Shown: one piece after another, positions 54,958 through 64,000 of the stretch
Numbering within the stretch: position 1 is the first letter of the stretch
Layout: each line of letters begins with the position of its first letter
Source: CAWCDJ01 sp963836015
GTDB lineage: Bacteria; Acidobacteriota; Terriglobia; Bryobacterales; Bryobacteraceae
Assembly (NCBI GenBank): GCA_963836015.1
Contig: CAWIIF010000004.1
Location: forward strand, 1,240,001 to 1,304,000
Length of the DNA stretch: 64,000 nt
Direction: 5' to 3'
The notes under the pieces: generated by a model
Told to the model about the DNA's origin: nothing
What the model saw: the letters and a program-made list of their open reading frames with translations, nothing else
The model's database searches: none
Made by a program: the position numbers and the translations under genes

Positions 54958-57493
54958 ATGAAGCCTATCGACCGCCGCACGTTCCTGAGGCAGGCCGGAG
55001 CGCTTGCCGCCGGCTCCGGCAGCGCTGGCGCAATCGCGCCAGCCTGTCGCGATCGTCATCGATCCAGCAGATCCCGCGGTCTGGGCCGCCGATCACCTGG
55101 CGGCGGCGCTCACCGCGTCCGGAATTCGCGTCAGCCGCTGTGCCGATATCAGCCTCGCGCCGGCCGGCAGCCGCGTCATCGCCGCGGGTGGGCCCGAGCT
55201 CGCGCGCCAGGCTGGAGTGCGGCTCCCCGGCTCGCCGGAATCGCTCGCGATCGCGCCCGCGCGGCTCGGAAACCGGGCTGTGACGGTGGCTTGCGGATCC
55301 GATCGCCGCGGCCTCGCCTATGCCCTCTTGGAGCTGGCAGGCCGCCGGGAACCCGTCGAACAGGCGGTGATCGAGCAGCCCGCGAATCGCGTGCGCAGCA
55401 ACATGCGGCTCTTCACCAGCGACGTGGAAGACAAGCCCTGGTTCTACGATCGCGAGATGTGGCCCCAATACCTCACGATGCTGGCCGCGAGCCGGTTCAA
55501 CCGCTTCCACCTGGCATTCGGCATCGGCTACGATTTTCTGCGCGCGGTGACCGACGCCTACTTCCTCTTCGCCTACCCCTTCTTCCTGGACGTGCCGGGC
55601 TACCAGGTCCGCGCCACCAACCTCGCCGATTCCGAACGCTATCGCAATCTCTCCGCGCTGAAGTACATCAGCGACCAGGCCGCCGTGCGCGGCCTGGAAT
55701 TCCAACTCGGCGTCTGGATGCACGGCTACCAGTGGATCGCCAGTCCGCATCCCAATCACACCATCGAAGGATTGACGGCCGAGAATCACGGCCCGTATTG
55801 CCGCGACGCCCTCGCCATGCTGTTGAAGGCCTGCCCCGGGATCACCGGCGTCACGTTCCGGATTCACGGCGAAAGCGGCGTGGCCGAAGGCAGCTACGAT
55901 TTCTGGCGTACCGTCTTCGACGGCGTGGTGCGCTCCGAGCGGAAGCTCGAAATCGATCTTCACTCCAAGGGCATCGACCAGCGTATGATCGATACCGCCC
56001 TGGCCACCGGCATGCCGGTGAAGGTCTCGCCGAAGTTCTGGGCCGAGCATCTCGGGATGCCCTATCACCAGGCGGATATTCGCGTGCAGGAGCAGCCGGT
56101 CGCCGGACATACCGGCAGCGGCCTGATGGCGCTCAGCAGTGGATCCCGCAGCTTCACGCGCTACGGCTATGCCGACCTGCTGCGTGAGGACCGGCGCTAC
56201 GAAGTGATCTACCGCATCTGGCCGGGCACCCAGAGGCTGCTGTTGTGGGGCGACCCCGCCTTCGCCGGCGCCTACTCGCACGCATTCCAGTTCTGCGGAT
56301 CGCAAGGCGTGGACATCATGGAGCCGCTCTCTTTCAAGGGCCGGCGCGGTTCGGGTCTCGAGGAGCCTTCCCGCACAGCCTATGCCGATGCGTCGCTCCG
56401 CCCGCACTGGGACTGGCAGAAGTACGAATACGGCTACCGCGTGTGGGGCCGCCATTTGTACAACCCCTCGGCGGCGGCTCCGCCCGGGTCTTCGGAAGCA
56501 GCGCTCGCCAGCGCCAGCCGGATCCTGCCCATCATCACTACGGCGCATCTGCCGTCTGCCGCCAACAACACCTACTGGCCCGAGATCTACACGAACCAGC
56601 CGATCGTCGAAGCAGGACACAACCCGTATACCGATACGCCTTCGCCCAAGGTCTTCGGCAACACCAGCCCGCTCGACCCGCAGTTGTTTTCGAGTATCGC
56701 CGAGTATGCCGCGGAGGTGGTCAAAGGCGAGCGCTCGGGCAAATATTCGCCCATCGAAGTGGCTCAGTGGCTGGATGACCTCGCGGCGGATGCGCTGAAG
56801 CACCTTCCGTCCGGCCAGCGGCGGCTTGCCGTCGATGTGGAAGTGCAGGCCGCCCTAGGACGATTTTTCGCTGCGAAGTTCCGGACGGGGGTGTATTACG
56901 CGATCTTCGAGCGCACGAAGAATCAGGAGGCGCTGGACGAAGCCCTGAAGCACTACCACGCCGCGCGCGACATGTGGGCGGGGATCGCGGAGCGGACGAA
57001 AAGTGTGTACGTCGCCGACATCACAGTGGGCGAATTGCCCTGGCTGCGTGGTGATTGGCAGGACCGCCTCGCCGCCATCGACGCGGACCTCGCCGCGATG
57101 GAGAAAGTGGGGCAGGCCTCCCGGCCTGCCCAGGGCAGGCCGGGAGGCCTGCCCCACTTAACCCCGCGTGTCTCCGGGACGTTCCTCCATGCAGTCCCCG
57201 CGCGTTTTCAACCCAAAAACGCCCTCCCCCTCGCCATCACCGCCAAAGGCCTCAAGCCCACTGCCGCGCGCCTTTACTACCGTCGCGTCAACCAGGCGGA
57301 GCGCTTCAAGACCGCCGAAATGCAGCCCTCCGGCGCCACCTGGCGCGCGTCCATCCCGGCGGACTACACCGATTCGCCCTACCCGCTGCAATACTACTTC
57401 GAGTTCCACGAAGGGCCGGCCAAGGCCTGCCTCTACCCCGGTTTCGCGCCCGATCTGCTCAACCAGCCGTATTTCGTCGTACGGGCGGTATAG
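54958..57493 (+). CDS. Large Tat-exported glycosidase-like protein, frameshift in signal peptide
   Basis: ATG 54958 gives a Tat signal (DRRTFLRQAGALAA), but the rest lies in the next frame, which is open from about 55004 to 57493. Putting back one GC near 55010 joins them as LAAPAPAALAQSRQ, a normal signal end, so the protein should be about 845 residues. The N-terminal 120 residues resemble the alpha-glucuronidase N-terminal fold (DPADPAVWAADHLAAAL). A TIM-barrel-like part follows (FNRFHLAFGIGYDF, VTFRIHGESGVAEG), then a helical and a beta-rich end. A palindromic repeat is inserted near the C-terminus (57105-57159). The substrate is unknown; the operon suggests plant or animal glycoprotein rich in hydroxyproline. 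Confidence 0.7.
57105..57159. repeat. Perfect palindromic element inside a coding region
   Basis: Two 27-base arms, exact complements, with one base between. The core reads GGCAGGCCTCCCGGCC. The reading frame stays open through it, coding KVGQASRP, AQ, GRPGGLPHL. The same 27-base arm lies at 60839-60865. Confidence 0.9.
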
Positions 57494-57502
57494 TGGGAGG
57501 TT

Positions 57503-58418
57503 ATGACGGTCAATTGGAAAGGCGTTTTTCCCGCCATCACTACTCAGTTCCACCCGGACTATTCGCTCGACCTCGATGCCACGGCGCGGCACCTGGAAGC
57601 CATGATCGCGGCCGGTATCCACGGCGTGGTCCTGCTGGGCACGGTGGGCGAGAACACGGCGCTCGAATATGACGAGAAGCTGACGGTGGTCCGCGAAATG
57701 AAGCGCGCCGCGGCGGGGCGCATCCCCGTACTCAGCGGGGTGGCCGAGTACACCACGGCGCTCGGCTGCCGCTACGCTCGCGACGTCGAGAAGATCGGCG
57801 ATCGACGGCCTGATGGTCCTGCCGGGCATGGTGTACAAATCCGACGAGCGCGAGAGTCTGCGGCACTTCCGCACCATCGCCGGTGCTACCGGGCTGCCCA
57901 TCATGATCTACAACAACCCCGTATCCTACGGCGTGGACGTTCCGCCCGAGGCCTTCGCGCGCCTGGCCGACGTCGTCAACATCGTCGCCATCAAGGAATC
58001 TTCGGAGAACGTCCGCCGCATCACCGACCTCGTCAACATCGTGGGCACGCGCTACATCCTCTTTGCCGGCGTGGACGACCTGGTGCTCGAGAGCGTGCTG
58101 CTCGGCGCGCAGGGCTGGATCTCCGGCCTCGTCAACGCCTTTCCCCACGAGAATCGCGCGTTGTGGGACTTGGCGATGGCCGGGCAGTGGCAGCAGGCCC
58201 GCGAATTGTACCGCTGGTATACGCCGCTGCTGCATCTCGATACCAAAGTCAAGCTCGTGCAGTACATCAAGCTGGCGATGGCGGAGGTCGGGCTCGGCTC
58301 CGAAATGGTGCGCCCGCCGCGTCTGCCGGTCGAAGGCGCCGAGCGCGAAGAGATCCTGGCGATCGTCCGTCAAGCGGTCGCCACGCGGCCCGAATTGCCC
58401 GTAGCGGCGGCCCGATGA
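57503..58418 (+). pseudogene. Dihydrodipicolinate synthase family protein (probable pyrroline-4-hydroxy-2-carboxylate deaminase), frameshift
   Basis: The frame from 57503 (MTVNWKGVFPAITTQFHPD, TVGENTALEYDEKL) is correct to about 57798 (ARDVEKIG) and the rest is in the next frame (DGLMVLPGMVYKSDE to the stop at 58418). One GC put back near 57799 gives IGAIDGLMVLP and a full protein of about 305 residues. Key residues are present: the Schiff-base lysine (VAIKESSEN) and tyrosine (IMIYNNPVSYG). Next to an epimerase and a three-part dehydrogenase, it most likely removes ammonia and water from pyrroline-4-hydroxy-2-carboxylate, as LhpC does. If the shift is real, the protein is lost. Confidence 0.75.
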
Positions 58419-59375
58419 GCACCCGCATCCGCATCATCGATTCGCATACCGGCGGCGAGCCCACCCGTGTCATCGTGGACGGCATGCCCGATCTCGGCCG
58501 CGGGACGATGACCGAACGGCTGGCCCGCTTCCGCGCCGATTACGACCACATCCGCTCCGCCGTGGTGAACGAACCGCGCGGCAACGACGCCATCGTGGGC
58601 GCGCTGCTGTGCGAGCCGTCGGACCCTTCCTGCGATGCCGGCGTGATCTTCTTCAACAACGTCGGCTACCTGAACATGTGCGGGCACGGCACCATCGGGC
58701 TGGCGGTCACGCTGGCGCACATGGGCCGCATCCGTCAGCGGCGCCTGCCGGCTGGACACGGTCTGCGGCGTGGTGGACGCGCGGCTGGTGGATGCGAACC
58801 GCGTGGCCATCCGCAACGTTCCGAGCTATCGCAGCGCCGCGAAGGTGCCGGTGGACGCTCCGGGCATCGGCACTGTATACGGCGATATCGCCTGGGGCGG
58901 CAACTGGTTTTTCCTCATCGCCGATCACGGACAGGTGCTCACGCTCGACCGCCTGGAAGAGCTCACCGATTACACCTGGCGCGTCCGCCAGGGACTCGAA
59001 GCAGCCGGCATCACCGGCGGTGACGGCCGCCAGATCGATCACATCGAGCTGTTCGGGCCGCCCACCGTCGCCGGCGCGGATAGCCGGAATTTCGTGCTCT
59101 GCCCCGGCAAGGCCTACGACCGCTCGCCCTGCGGCACCGGCACCAGTGCCAAGCTGGCGTGCCTCTACGCCGACGGAAAACTGCTGCCCGGGGAGGTGTG
59201 GCGGCAGGAGAGCATCGTCGGCAGCGTCTTCGAAGGCCGGGTCAACCTCGTGGACGGGCAGATCATCCCCGAAATCACGGGCTCCGCGTATGTCAACGCG
59301 GAGGCCGACCTGATCCTCGACGAGCGCGACCCCTTCTGCTACGGAATCCGCGGCACATGGGTAGCTACGACGTAG
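58415..59375 (+). pseudogene. 4-Hydroxyproline 2-epimerase/proline racemase, frameshift
   Basis: ATG 58415 overlaps the preceding stop (ATGA). The first frame (RIRIIDSHTGGEPTRVIVDG, LNMCGHGTIG) runs to about 58747; from there the next frame carries the rest (LDTVCGVVDARLVDANR to the stop at 59375). Both catalytic cysteines are present (MCGHG and SPCGTGTSAK), as in racemases and epimerases, not dehydratases. Either an extra C or a lost GC near 58748 explains the shift; removing one C gives the family-typical length. It would turn trans-4-hydroxy-L-proline into cis-4-hydroxy-D-proline. Confidence 0.8.
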
Positions 59376-60460
59376 CGATCGCCGGCGGCGGCATCGTCGG
59401 GGCGGCCTGCGCCATGGAGTGCGCGGCCGCGGGCCTGAAGGTGGCCGTGATCGAGCCCGGCCCGATCGGCGGCGGCGCCACCGCGGCGGGCATGGGCCAC
59501 ATCGCCCTGATGGACGATTCGCCCGCGCAGCTCGCGCTTACCCGCTACTCCCGGGACTTGTGGATTGCGATGATTCCGGAGCTTCCCGCCGATGTGGAGT
59601 ACCTTGCCTGCGGAGCGATCTGGGTGGCGGCCGATGAAGAAGAGATGGGCGAAGTCCGCCGCAAGAAACTCCTCTACGACGGCCTCGGCATCCGCAGCGA
59701 GGCGCTCGATTCAGACAGCCTGGCACGGCTCGAGCCGCACCTTCGCCCCTCGCTGGCCGGTGGTCTGCTGGTTCCCGAAGACGCCACTACCTACCCGCCC
59801 TGCGCGGCGCGCTACTTCCTCGAAAAATCGGGCGCGGTGCTGATTCGCGAAGCCGCGGCCGAAATCCGGGGCGGGGAAATCCGGCTCGCCGACGGCACCA
59901 CGATCGCGGCCGGCATCACGGTCAACGCCACCGGTGCGTGGGCGCCCGAACTGACTCCGGGGGTCGCGGTCCGCAAGCGCAAGGGCCACCTGCTCATCAC
60001 CGACCGCTACCCCGGGTTCGTCCGCCACATTCTGCTGGAACTCGGCTACCTCAAGAGCGCGCATTCCGTCAGCTCCGATTCGGTGGCCTTCAACGCGCAG
60101 CCGCGCCGCTCGGGCCAGGTGCTGCTCGGCTCTTCCCGCCAGTTCGGCTCCGAAGGCCGCCACGTGGAGCACCACATGCTCACCCGCATGCTGCGCCGGT
60201 GCGAAGAGTATATGCCCGAGCTCGCGCGGATGGACGGCATCCGCACCTGGACCGGCTTCCGCGCCGCCACGCCGGACAACTTGCCGCTGATTGGTCCGTG
60301 TCCCGGCGACGAGCGCCTGTATCTAGCGACCGGGCACGAAGGCCTCGGCATCACCACGTCGCTCGGCACCGGGAAACTCGTGGCGAGTCAAATTATGGGA
60401 TGCACTCCGGCCATCCCTGCCGCGCCCTACCAGCCCGGCCGCAAACTGGAGGCGCATTGA
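59357..60460 (+). CDS. FAD-dependent D-hydroxyproline dehydrogenase-like subunit
   Basis: A 367-residue DAO-family oxidoreductase. The N-terminal dinucleotide fold reads VAIAGGGIVGAACAMECAAA, with VIEPGPIGGGATAAGMGHIA, and the C-terminal FAD site GIRTWTGFRAATPDNLPLIG and ATGHEGLGIT. It matches the small FAD subunit of heterotrimeric D-hydroxyproline dehydrogenase (LhpB/HcnC type). ATG 59357 overlaps the epimerase by 19 bases, and the stop overlaps the next gene by four. It works with the next two products. Confidence 0.88.
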   Translation: MGSYDVAIAGGGIVGAACAMECAAAGLKVAVIEPGPIGGGATAAGMGHIALMDDSPAQLALTRYSRDLWIAMIPELPADVEYLACGAIWVAADEEEMGEVRRKKLLYDGLGIRSEALDSDSLARLEPHLRPSLAGGLLVPEDATTYPPCAARYFLEKSGAVLIREAAAEIRGGEIRLADGTTIAAGITVNATGAWAPELTPGVAVRKRKGHLLITDRYPGFVRHILLELGYLKSAHSVSSDSVAFNAQPRRSGQVLLGSSRQFGSEGRHVEHHMLTRMLRRCEEYMPELARMDGIRTWTGFRAATPDNLPLIGPCPGDERLYLATGHEGLGITTSLGTGKLVASQIMGCTPAIPAAPYQPGRKLEAH

Positions 60461-60693
60461 TCGTCAAGGTCAACGGACGGCCCGTGGAGGTGCCCGAAGG
60501 CGCCATGGTGTCGGCCGCGGTGGCGATCTCCGGAGCCCCGTTCTTCCGCCGCTCGGTCAGCGGCGAGCCGCGCTCCCCGCTGTGCGGCATGGGTATCTGC
60601 TTCGAATGCCGCGTGACGGTCGACGGCCGCCCTCACGTCCGCGCCTGCCAGGTTCCGTGCGAGCCCGGCATGGAGGTACAGACCGATGGATAG
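60457..60693 (+). CDS. (2Fe-2S)-binding small subunit of D-hydroxyproline dehydrogenase
   Basis: A 78-residue plant-type ferredoxin domain. Four cysteines fit the cluster: CGMGICFEC and ACQVPC. It matches the small iron-sulfur subunit (LhpF/HcnA type) that links the two flavoproteins. The start is TTG 60457, in the stop of the preceding gene (TTGA); no ATG is available. It overlaps the next gene by eight bases. Confidence 0.85.
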   Translation: MIVKVNGRPVEVPEGAMVSAAVAISGAPFFRRSVSGEPRSPLCGMGICFECRVTVDGRPHVRACQVPCEPGMEVQTDG

Positions 60694-61888
60694 GCGCACC
60701 TTCGACGTGCTGATCGTGGGTGCCGGCCCCGCCGGCCTCGCCGCCGCGCGCCGCGCCCGCGAATCGGGCCGTTCGATCGCCATCATCGACGACAACCCCG
60801 CCCCCGGCGGCCAAATCTGGCGAAGCGTGGCGATTCCAAAGTGGGGCAGGCCTCCCGGCCTGCCCATCTTCACCGGCGCGCGTGTGATCGCCGCCCCCCG
60901 CCCCAACTCCCTGGCCATCGAAACGCTCACCGAAGATTTTGAATTCGCCTTCCGCTCCCTGATCCTCGCCACCGGTGCGCGCGAACGCTTCCTGCCATTC
61001 CCCGGCTGGACCCTCCCGCACGTGGCCGGCGCCGGCGGCCTGCAGGCCCTTGCGAAGTCGGGCCTGCCCATCGCCGGCAAACGCATTGTCATCGCAGGCA
61101 GCGGCCCTTTGCTGCTGGCCGTCGCCAAATACCTGAAGGATCACGGCGCGAACGTCCGCGTCATCGCCGAGCAGGCGGACCAGTCCAGCCTGGTGCGTTT
61201 CGCGGCCCGGCTCGCCGCCCACCCCGGCAAGCTCCTGCAGGCCGCAGAACTCCGCGCCGGCCTGTTCGGCATTCCGTATCTCACCAGTTGCTGGCCGGTG
61301 TCCGCCGAACCTGGCGGTGTGACGCTGCGCCGCGGCGCGAAGACCTGGACCGAGCCGTGCGACTATCTCGCGTGTGGCTTCGGCCTGATTCCCAACACGG
61401 AGCTCGCGATTCTGCTCGGCTGCACCATCGGAATGGCCGGCGTCGCGGTGGATGACGACCAGCAGACCTCCGTGCCGGATGTGTACGCGGCGGGCGAAGT
61501 GACCGGCATCGGCGGCCTCGAGCTTTCGCTGGCGGAAGGGGAGATCGCGGGTTATTCCGCCGCCGGCCGGCCCGAGGCCGCGCGCGGCGCTCGCAGGGCG
61601 CGAGCGTCAGCGCGGAAATTCGCTGCCGCCCTGGAGCGTGCCTTCGCCCTGCGGGAGGAGCTCAAGACGCTGGCAAGCGACACGACGCTGGTCTGCCGCT
61701 GTGAGGACGTGCCGCTCGGCCGCATCCGCGCCTATTCCGGCTGGCGCGAAGCGAAGCTCCAGACCCGCTGCGGAATGGGTCCTTGCCAGGGCCGTGTGTG
61801 CGGCGGCGCGGTGGAGTTTCTCCTCGGCTGGAAGTCGGAATCGGTGCGCCCGCCGGTCTTCCCGGCGCGCATCGGCAGTTTGAAGTGA
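60686..61888 (+). CDS. FAD/NAD(P) subunit of D-hydroxyproline dehydrogenase-like complex
   Basis: A 400-residue flavoprotein of the HcnB/LhpE type. It has an N-terminal Rossmann motif VLIVGAGPAGLAAARRA, a second one VIAGSGPLLLAVA, and a C-terminal BFD-like [2Fe-2S] domain (LVCRCEDVPLGRIRA, TRCGMGPCQGRVCGG). GGAGG lies upstream of ATG 60686. Between APGGQIWRS and the next domain, the usual 30-40 residue stretch is short and contains a copy of the palindromic repeat (60839-60865). This does not break the frame, but may affect the first FAD loop. Last gene of the operon. Confidence 0.87.
   Translation: MDRRTFDVLIVGAGPAGLAAARRARESGRSIAIIDDNPAPGGQIWRSVAIPKWGRPPGLPIFTGARVIAAPRPNSLAIETLTEDFEFAFRSLILATGARERFLPFPGWTLPHVAGAGGLQALAKSGLPIAGKRIVIAGSGPLLLAVAKYLKDHGANVRVIAEQADQSSLVRFAARLAAHPGKLLQAAELRAGLFGIPYLTSCWPVSAEPGGVTLRRGAKTWTEPCDYLACGFGLIPNTELAILLGCTIGMAGVAVDDDQQTSVPDVYAAGEVTGIGGLELSLAEGEIAGYSAAGRPEAARGARRARASARKFAAALERAFALREELKTLASDTTLVCRCEDVPLGRIRAYSGWREAKLQTRCGMGPCQGRVCGGAVEFLLGWKSESVRPPVFPARIGSLK
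60839..60865. repeat. Half copy of the palindromic element inside a coding region
   Basis: Exact match over 27 bases to the left arm of the repeat at 57105-57131. Here it is read in another frame (KWGRPPGLP). Only one arm is present, but it is itself partly self-complementary (GGCAGGCC, TCCC, GGCCTGCC). Confidence 0.88.
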
Positions 61889-61898
61889 CCGGCCCGGC

Positions 61899-64000
61899 CT
61901 ACGCCGCCGCTTCCGCCGCGTTGAATTTCACCGACACCAGCCGCGACACCCCCGGCTCCTGCATGGTCACGCCGTAGAGCGCCTGGGCCGCCTCCATCGT
62001 CCGCTTGGAGTGCGTGATCACGATGAACTGCGTTTGCGCCGACATCTCCTTCAACAGCTTGGTCAACCGGCCGATGTTCGATTCGTCGAGCGGCGCATCC
62101 ACCTCGTCCATGACACAGAATGGACTCGGCTGGTACCGGAAGATGGCCATCAGCAGCGCCACCGCAGCCAGCGCTTTCTCGCCGCCCGAGAGCAGCAGCA
62201 CGTTCTGCAGCCGCTTGCCCGGAGGCGAGCACACGATGTCGATGCCCGATTCCGCCAGGTTCTCCTGGTCGGTCAGCCGCATCTCGCCGGTGCCGCCGCC
62301 GAATAGCGTCTGGAAGATCGTCCGGAAATTGCCGTTGATAGCCTCGAATGCCTCCGCGAACTTTTGACGCGATACCAAGTCGATCTCCTGAATGGCTTTC
62401 TCCGTGTCGCGGATCGAATCGATCAGGTCCTGCCGCTGCACGCTCAAAAACTCCTGGCGCTGCTGCGCTTCCTGGTATTCCTCCATGGCCGCGGGATTCA
62501 CCGCGCCCAGGCCCTCGATGCGATTGCGGACTTCGTTGGCCTCCTGCTCGGCTTCGGCGATGGCATCGCCGTCCGGCACAGCCTCGTCCCCGGCCGACAG
62601 CTCCGCGATGGGGCAGTTCAGCTCTTTGCGGCTGGTCTCATCGAGGAATTTCAGCTCGGCCTGCTTGCGCACCAGCTCCACTTCAATCTGCGTGCGCTTC
62701 TCGTGCCCTTCCTGCACGGCCGACCGCAGCAGTTTCAGCTCTTCCTCGCCCGCCCGCAGCGCCTCGCGCATGGCCGCTTCCTGCGAGGCCATCTCGTTGA
62801 CCAGCGCTTCCAGCGCGGTGATCTGCCCGGCCAGCACCGCCGCTTTCTGGTCCAGCTCGATGTTGTTCGCCAGCAGGCGCGCCCGCGCTTCGCCCAAACG
62901 CTCGATTTCCGGAGCGATCGCGTTGCGCCGGTTAGTGGTCTCGCGGAACTGCTGCTCCAGCCGCGCCATGGCGGCGCGCTCGCCGCGATGCCGCTCCTCG
63001 AGGCCGGCGAGTTCGGCCCGCGTAGCCGCGTGCTCCTCGCCGATCGTGGCCGCCTGGCCTTCCAGCTTCTCGAGTTCCTGCCGCTCCGCTTCGAGCGCCG
63101 CTTCGCGCTCCGCCCGCAGCCGCTCTTTCTCTTCCACGGCCGCGCGGTTCCGCTCGCGCTGCTCTGCCGATTTCTCGGAGTCGCGGCGCAGGCGCTCCAA
63201 CTCCAGCCGCGCCACGGAAAGCCGCGAATTGGTCCGCGAGAGATCCTCGCCCAGCTTGCGCATGTCGTGATCGAGCGCCAGCCGGTCTTTCTCGCGAGCC
63301 TGCTGCAGCGACCGCAGCCGCTCCAGTTCCGCCTCGAGCCCGATGGTTTCCTGCTGCAGCCCTTCGAGACGGGCTACCATCTCGTCCAGGTCCTTCTGCC
63401 GGCCTTGCAACTTGACGCCCAGCTCGCGCGCCTCGCGCTTCATGGCCAGGGGGCCTGCGCCCGATTTCTTCCCGCCCGTCACGGTGTGGCCGTGGTAGCA
63501 GAGGCCGTCGGTAAGCAGGAAATAGAGGTGCGGGTAAGCTACCGAAAGCCGCTGCGCCGCGGAACGGTCTTCTGCCACGAAGCACAGTGAAACCCGCGGC
63601 AGCAGGTCCACCGCGCGGTCTTTGAAGCCGTTGGTCAGGCGCAGGGAATCGCTCAGCCTCGCGGCAATCCCGGTTTCCGGCCCGATGGCCGGCTCCGGCA
63701 GGTGGTGGTGCCCGTTGCCGTCCGACTCCGGATGAACCAGGAACGTGGCGCGGCCGTCCAGCTCGGCGCGGATGAAATCGAGTCCGCGCTCGGCCTGTTC
63801 CCAGCTCTCCACCACCACGTATTCCAGCTCTTCGTGAAGAAACTCTTCGGCCGGCTTTTCGTACTGCCGGTCCACTTCCACGTAGTCGGCCAGGACGCCC
63901 AGCGGCTTCAGTTCGTTGGCCTTGCCCTTCTCGAGGGAAGCGAAGAGCCGCTTGACCGATTCGGTGGTGTACGTGCGGTGCGCCAGCACCTGCTCGAGCG
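61899..64000 (-). CDS. smc: Chromosome partition protein Smc, C-terminal part
   Basis: ATPase that organises and segregates the chromosome. The frame is open to the window edge, so the N-terminal ATP-binding half and first coiled coil are missing. Visible in order: the hinge (about the first 170 codons; LKPLGVLADYVEVD, LDFIRAELDGRATFLV), a long coiled coil rich in Glu, Arg, Leu and Ala, then the C-terminal ABC domain with signature LLLSGGEKALAAVALL, Walker B FCVMDEVDAPLDESN and FIVITHSKRTMEAA. It is convergent with the oxidoreductase operon with ten bases between. Confidence 0.95.
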   Translation of the reverse strand, partial: LEQVLAHRTYTTESVKRLFASLEKGKANELKPLGVLADYVEVDRQYEKPAEEFLHEELEYVVVESWEQAERGLDFIRAELDGRATFLVHPESDGNGHHHLPEPAIGPETGIAARLSDSLRLTNGFKDRAVDLLPRVSLCFVAEDRSAAQRLSVAYPHLYFLLTDGLCYHGHTVTGGKKSGAGPLAMKREARELGVKLQGRQKDLDEMVARLEGLQQETIGLEAELERLRSLQQAREKDRLALDHDMRKLGEDLSRTNSRLSVARLELERLRRDSEKSAEQRERNRAAVEEKERLRAEREAALEAERQELEKLEGQAATIGEEHAATRAELAGLEERHRGERAAMARLEQQFRETTNRRNAIAPEIERLGEARARLLANNIELDQKAAVLAGQITALEALVNEMASQEAAMREALRAGEEELKLLRSAVQEGHEKRTQIEVELVRKQAELKFLDETSRKELNCPIAELSAGDEAVPDGDAIAEAEQEANEVRNRIEGLGAVNPAAMEEYQEAQQRQEFLSVQRQDLIDSIRDTEKAIQEIDLVSRQKFAEAFEAINGNFRTIFQTLFGGGTGEMRLTDQENLAESGIDIVCSPPGKRLQNVLLLSGGEKALAAVALLMAIFRYQPSPFCVMDEVDAPLDESNIGRLTKLLKEMSAQTQFIVITHSKRTMEAAQALYGVTMQEPGVSRLVSVKFNAAEAAA

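Noticed and set aside
48593..58760. Programmed ribosomal frameshifting as the cause of the five shifts
   Set aside because: No shared slippery sequence or stop-codon context. The common feature is a missing GC, which fits sequence error or deletion better.

Overview
The window looks like chromosome of a GC-rich Acidobacteriota of the Solibacter/Bryobacter type. No rRNA is present, so this rests on protein hallmarks: two VWFA-related acidobacterial proteins (TIGR03436-like), three exported proteins ending in the Solibacter C-terminal domain (TIGR03437-like), an acidobacterial duplicated orphan permease (ADOP, TIGR03434-like) and a large Oar-like TonB-dependent receptor. Coding density is high and many genes overlap by 1-4 bases. 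I saw no tRNA, rRNA, CRISPR array, prophage or insertion-sequence transposase.

Layout. 1-12.8 kb: a PAS histidine kinase cut by the window edge, a VWA protein, an Nramp transporter fused to a universal stress domain, an exported zinc protease, a cupin, an operon of a VTT membrane protein, a glycosidase-like protein and tsaB, an FHA-adenylate cyclase fusion, and a small DUF5658-like membrane protein. 12.8-27.2 kb: a minus-strand tad (Flp pilus) operon, read flp-cpaB-cpaC-cpaE-cpaF-tadB-tadC. It continues without a visible terminator into two unannotated 31-32 residue membrane peptides, a terpene-cyclase-like repeat protein, a Tat-exported DUF362 protein and a GT-C-like membrane protein. A PilZ protein and a membrane protein lie just upstream, and a divergent LuxR-type regulator faces them. 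27.3-37.5 kb: two large surface or exported proteins, a beta-barrel protein, a ferritin-like protein, an ABC ATPase and ClpC. 37.5-48 kb: a histidine kinase, response regulator and ADOP permease operon, divergent from a TonB-dependent receptor and a VWA protein. 48-64 kb: single housekeeping genes (nuoI, cysE, a radical SAM protein), an acyl-CoA carboxylase beta subunit with AtuA, then a tightly packed operon for 4-hydroxyproline catabolism led by a large glycosidase-like exported protein, and the 3' part of smc.

Points that stand out. (1) Two paralogous tiny membrane peptides, each with an AGGAGG site, sit directly after tadC. (2) A palindromic repeat lies inside two coding regions of the 57-61 kb operon, read in different frames. 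(3) Five frameshifts between 48.6 and 58.8 kb all shift the same way, and each is repaired by putting back one GC dinucleotide. That suggests a sequence artefact or a shared mutational cause rather than independent gene decay. (4) Several palindromic operator candidates sit in divergent promoters, including one that overlaps a -10 box directly before the mntH start codon.
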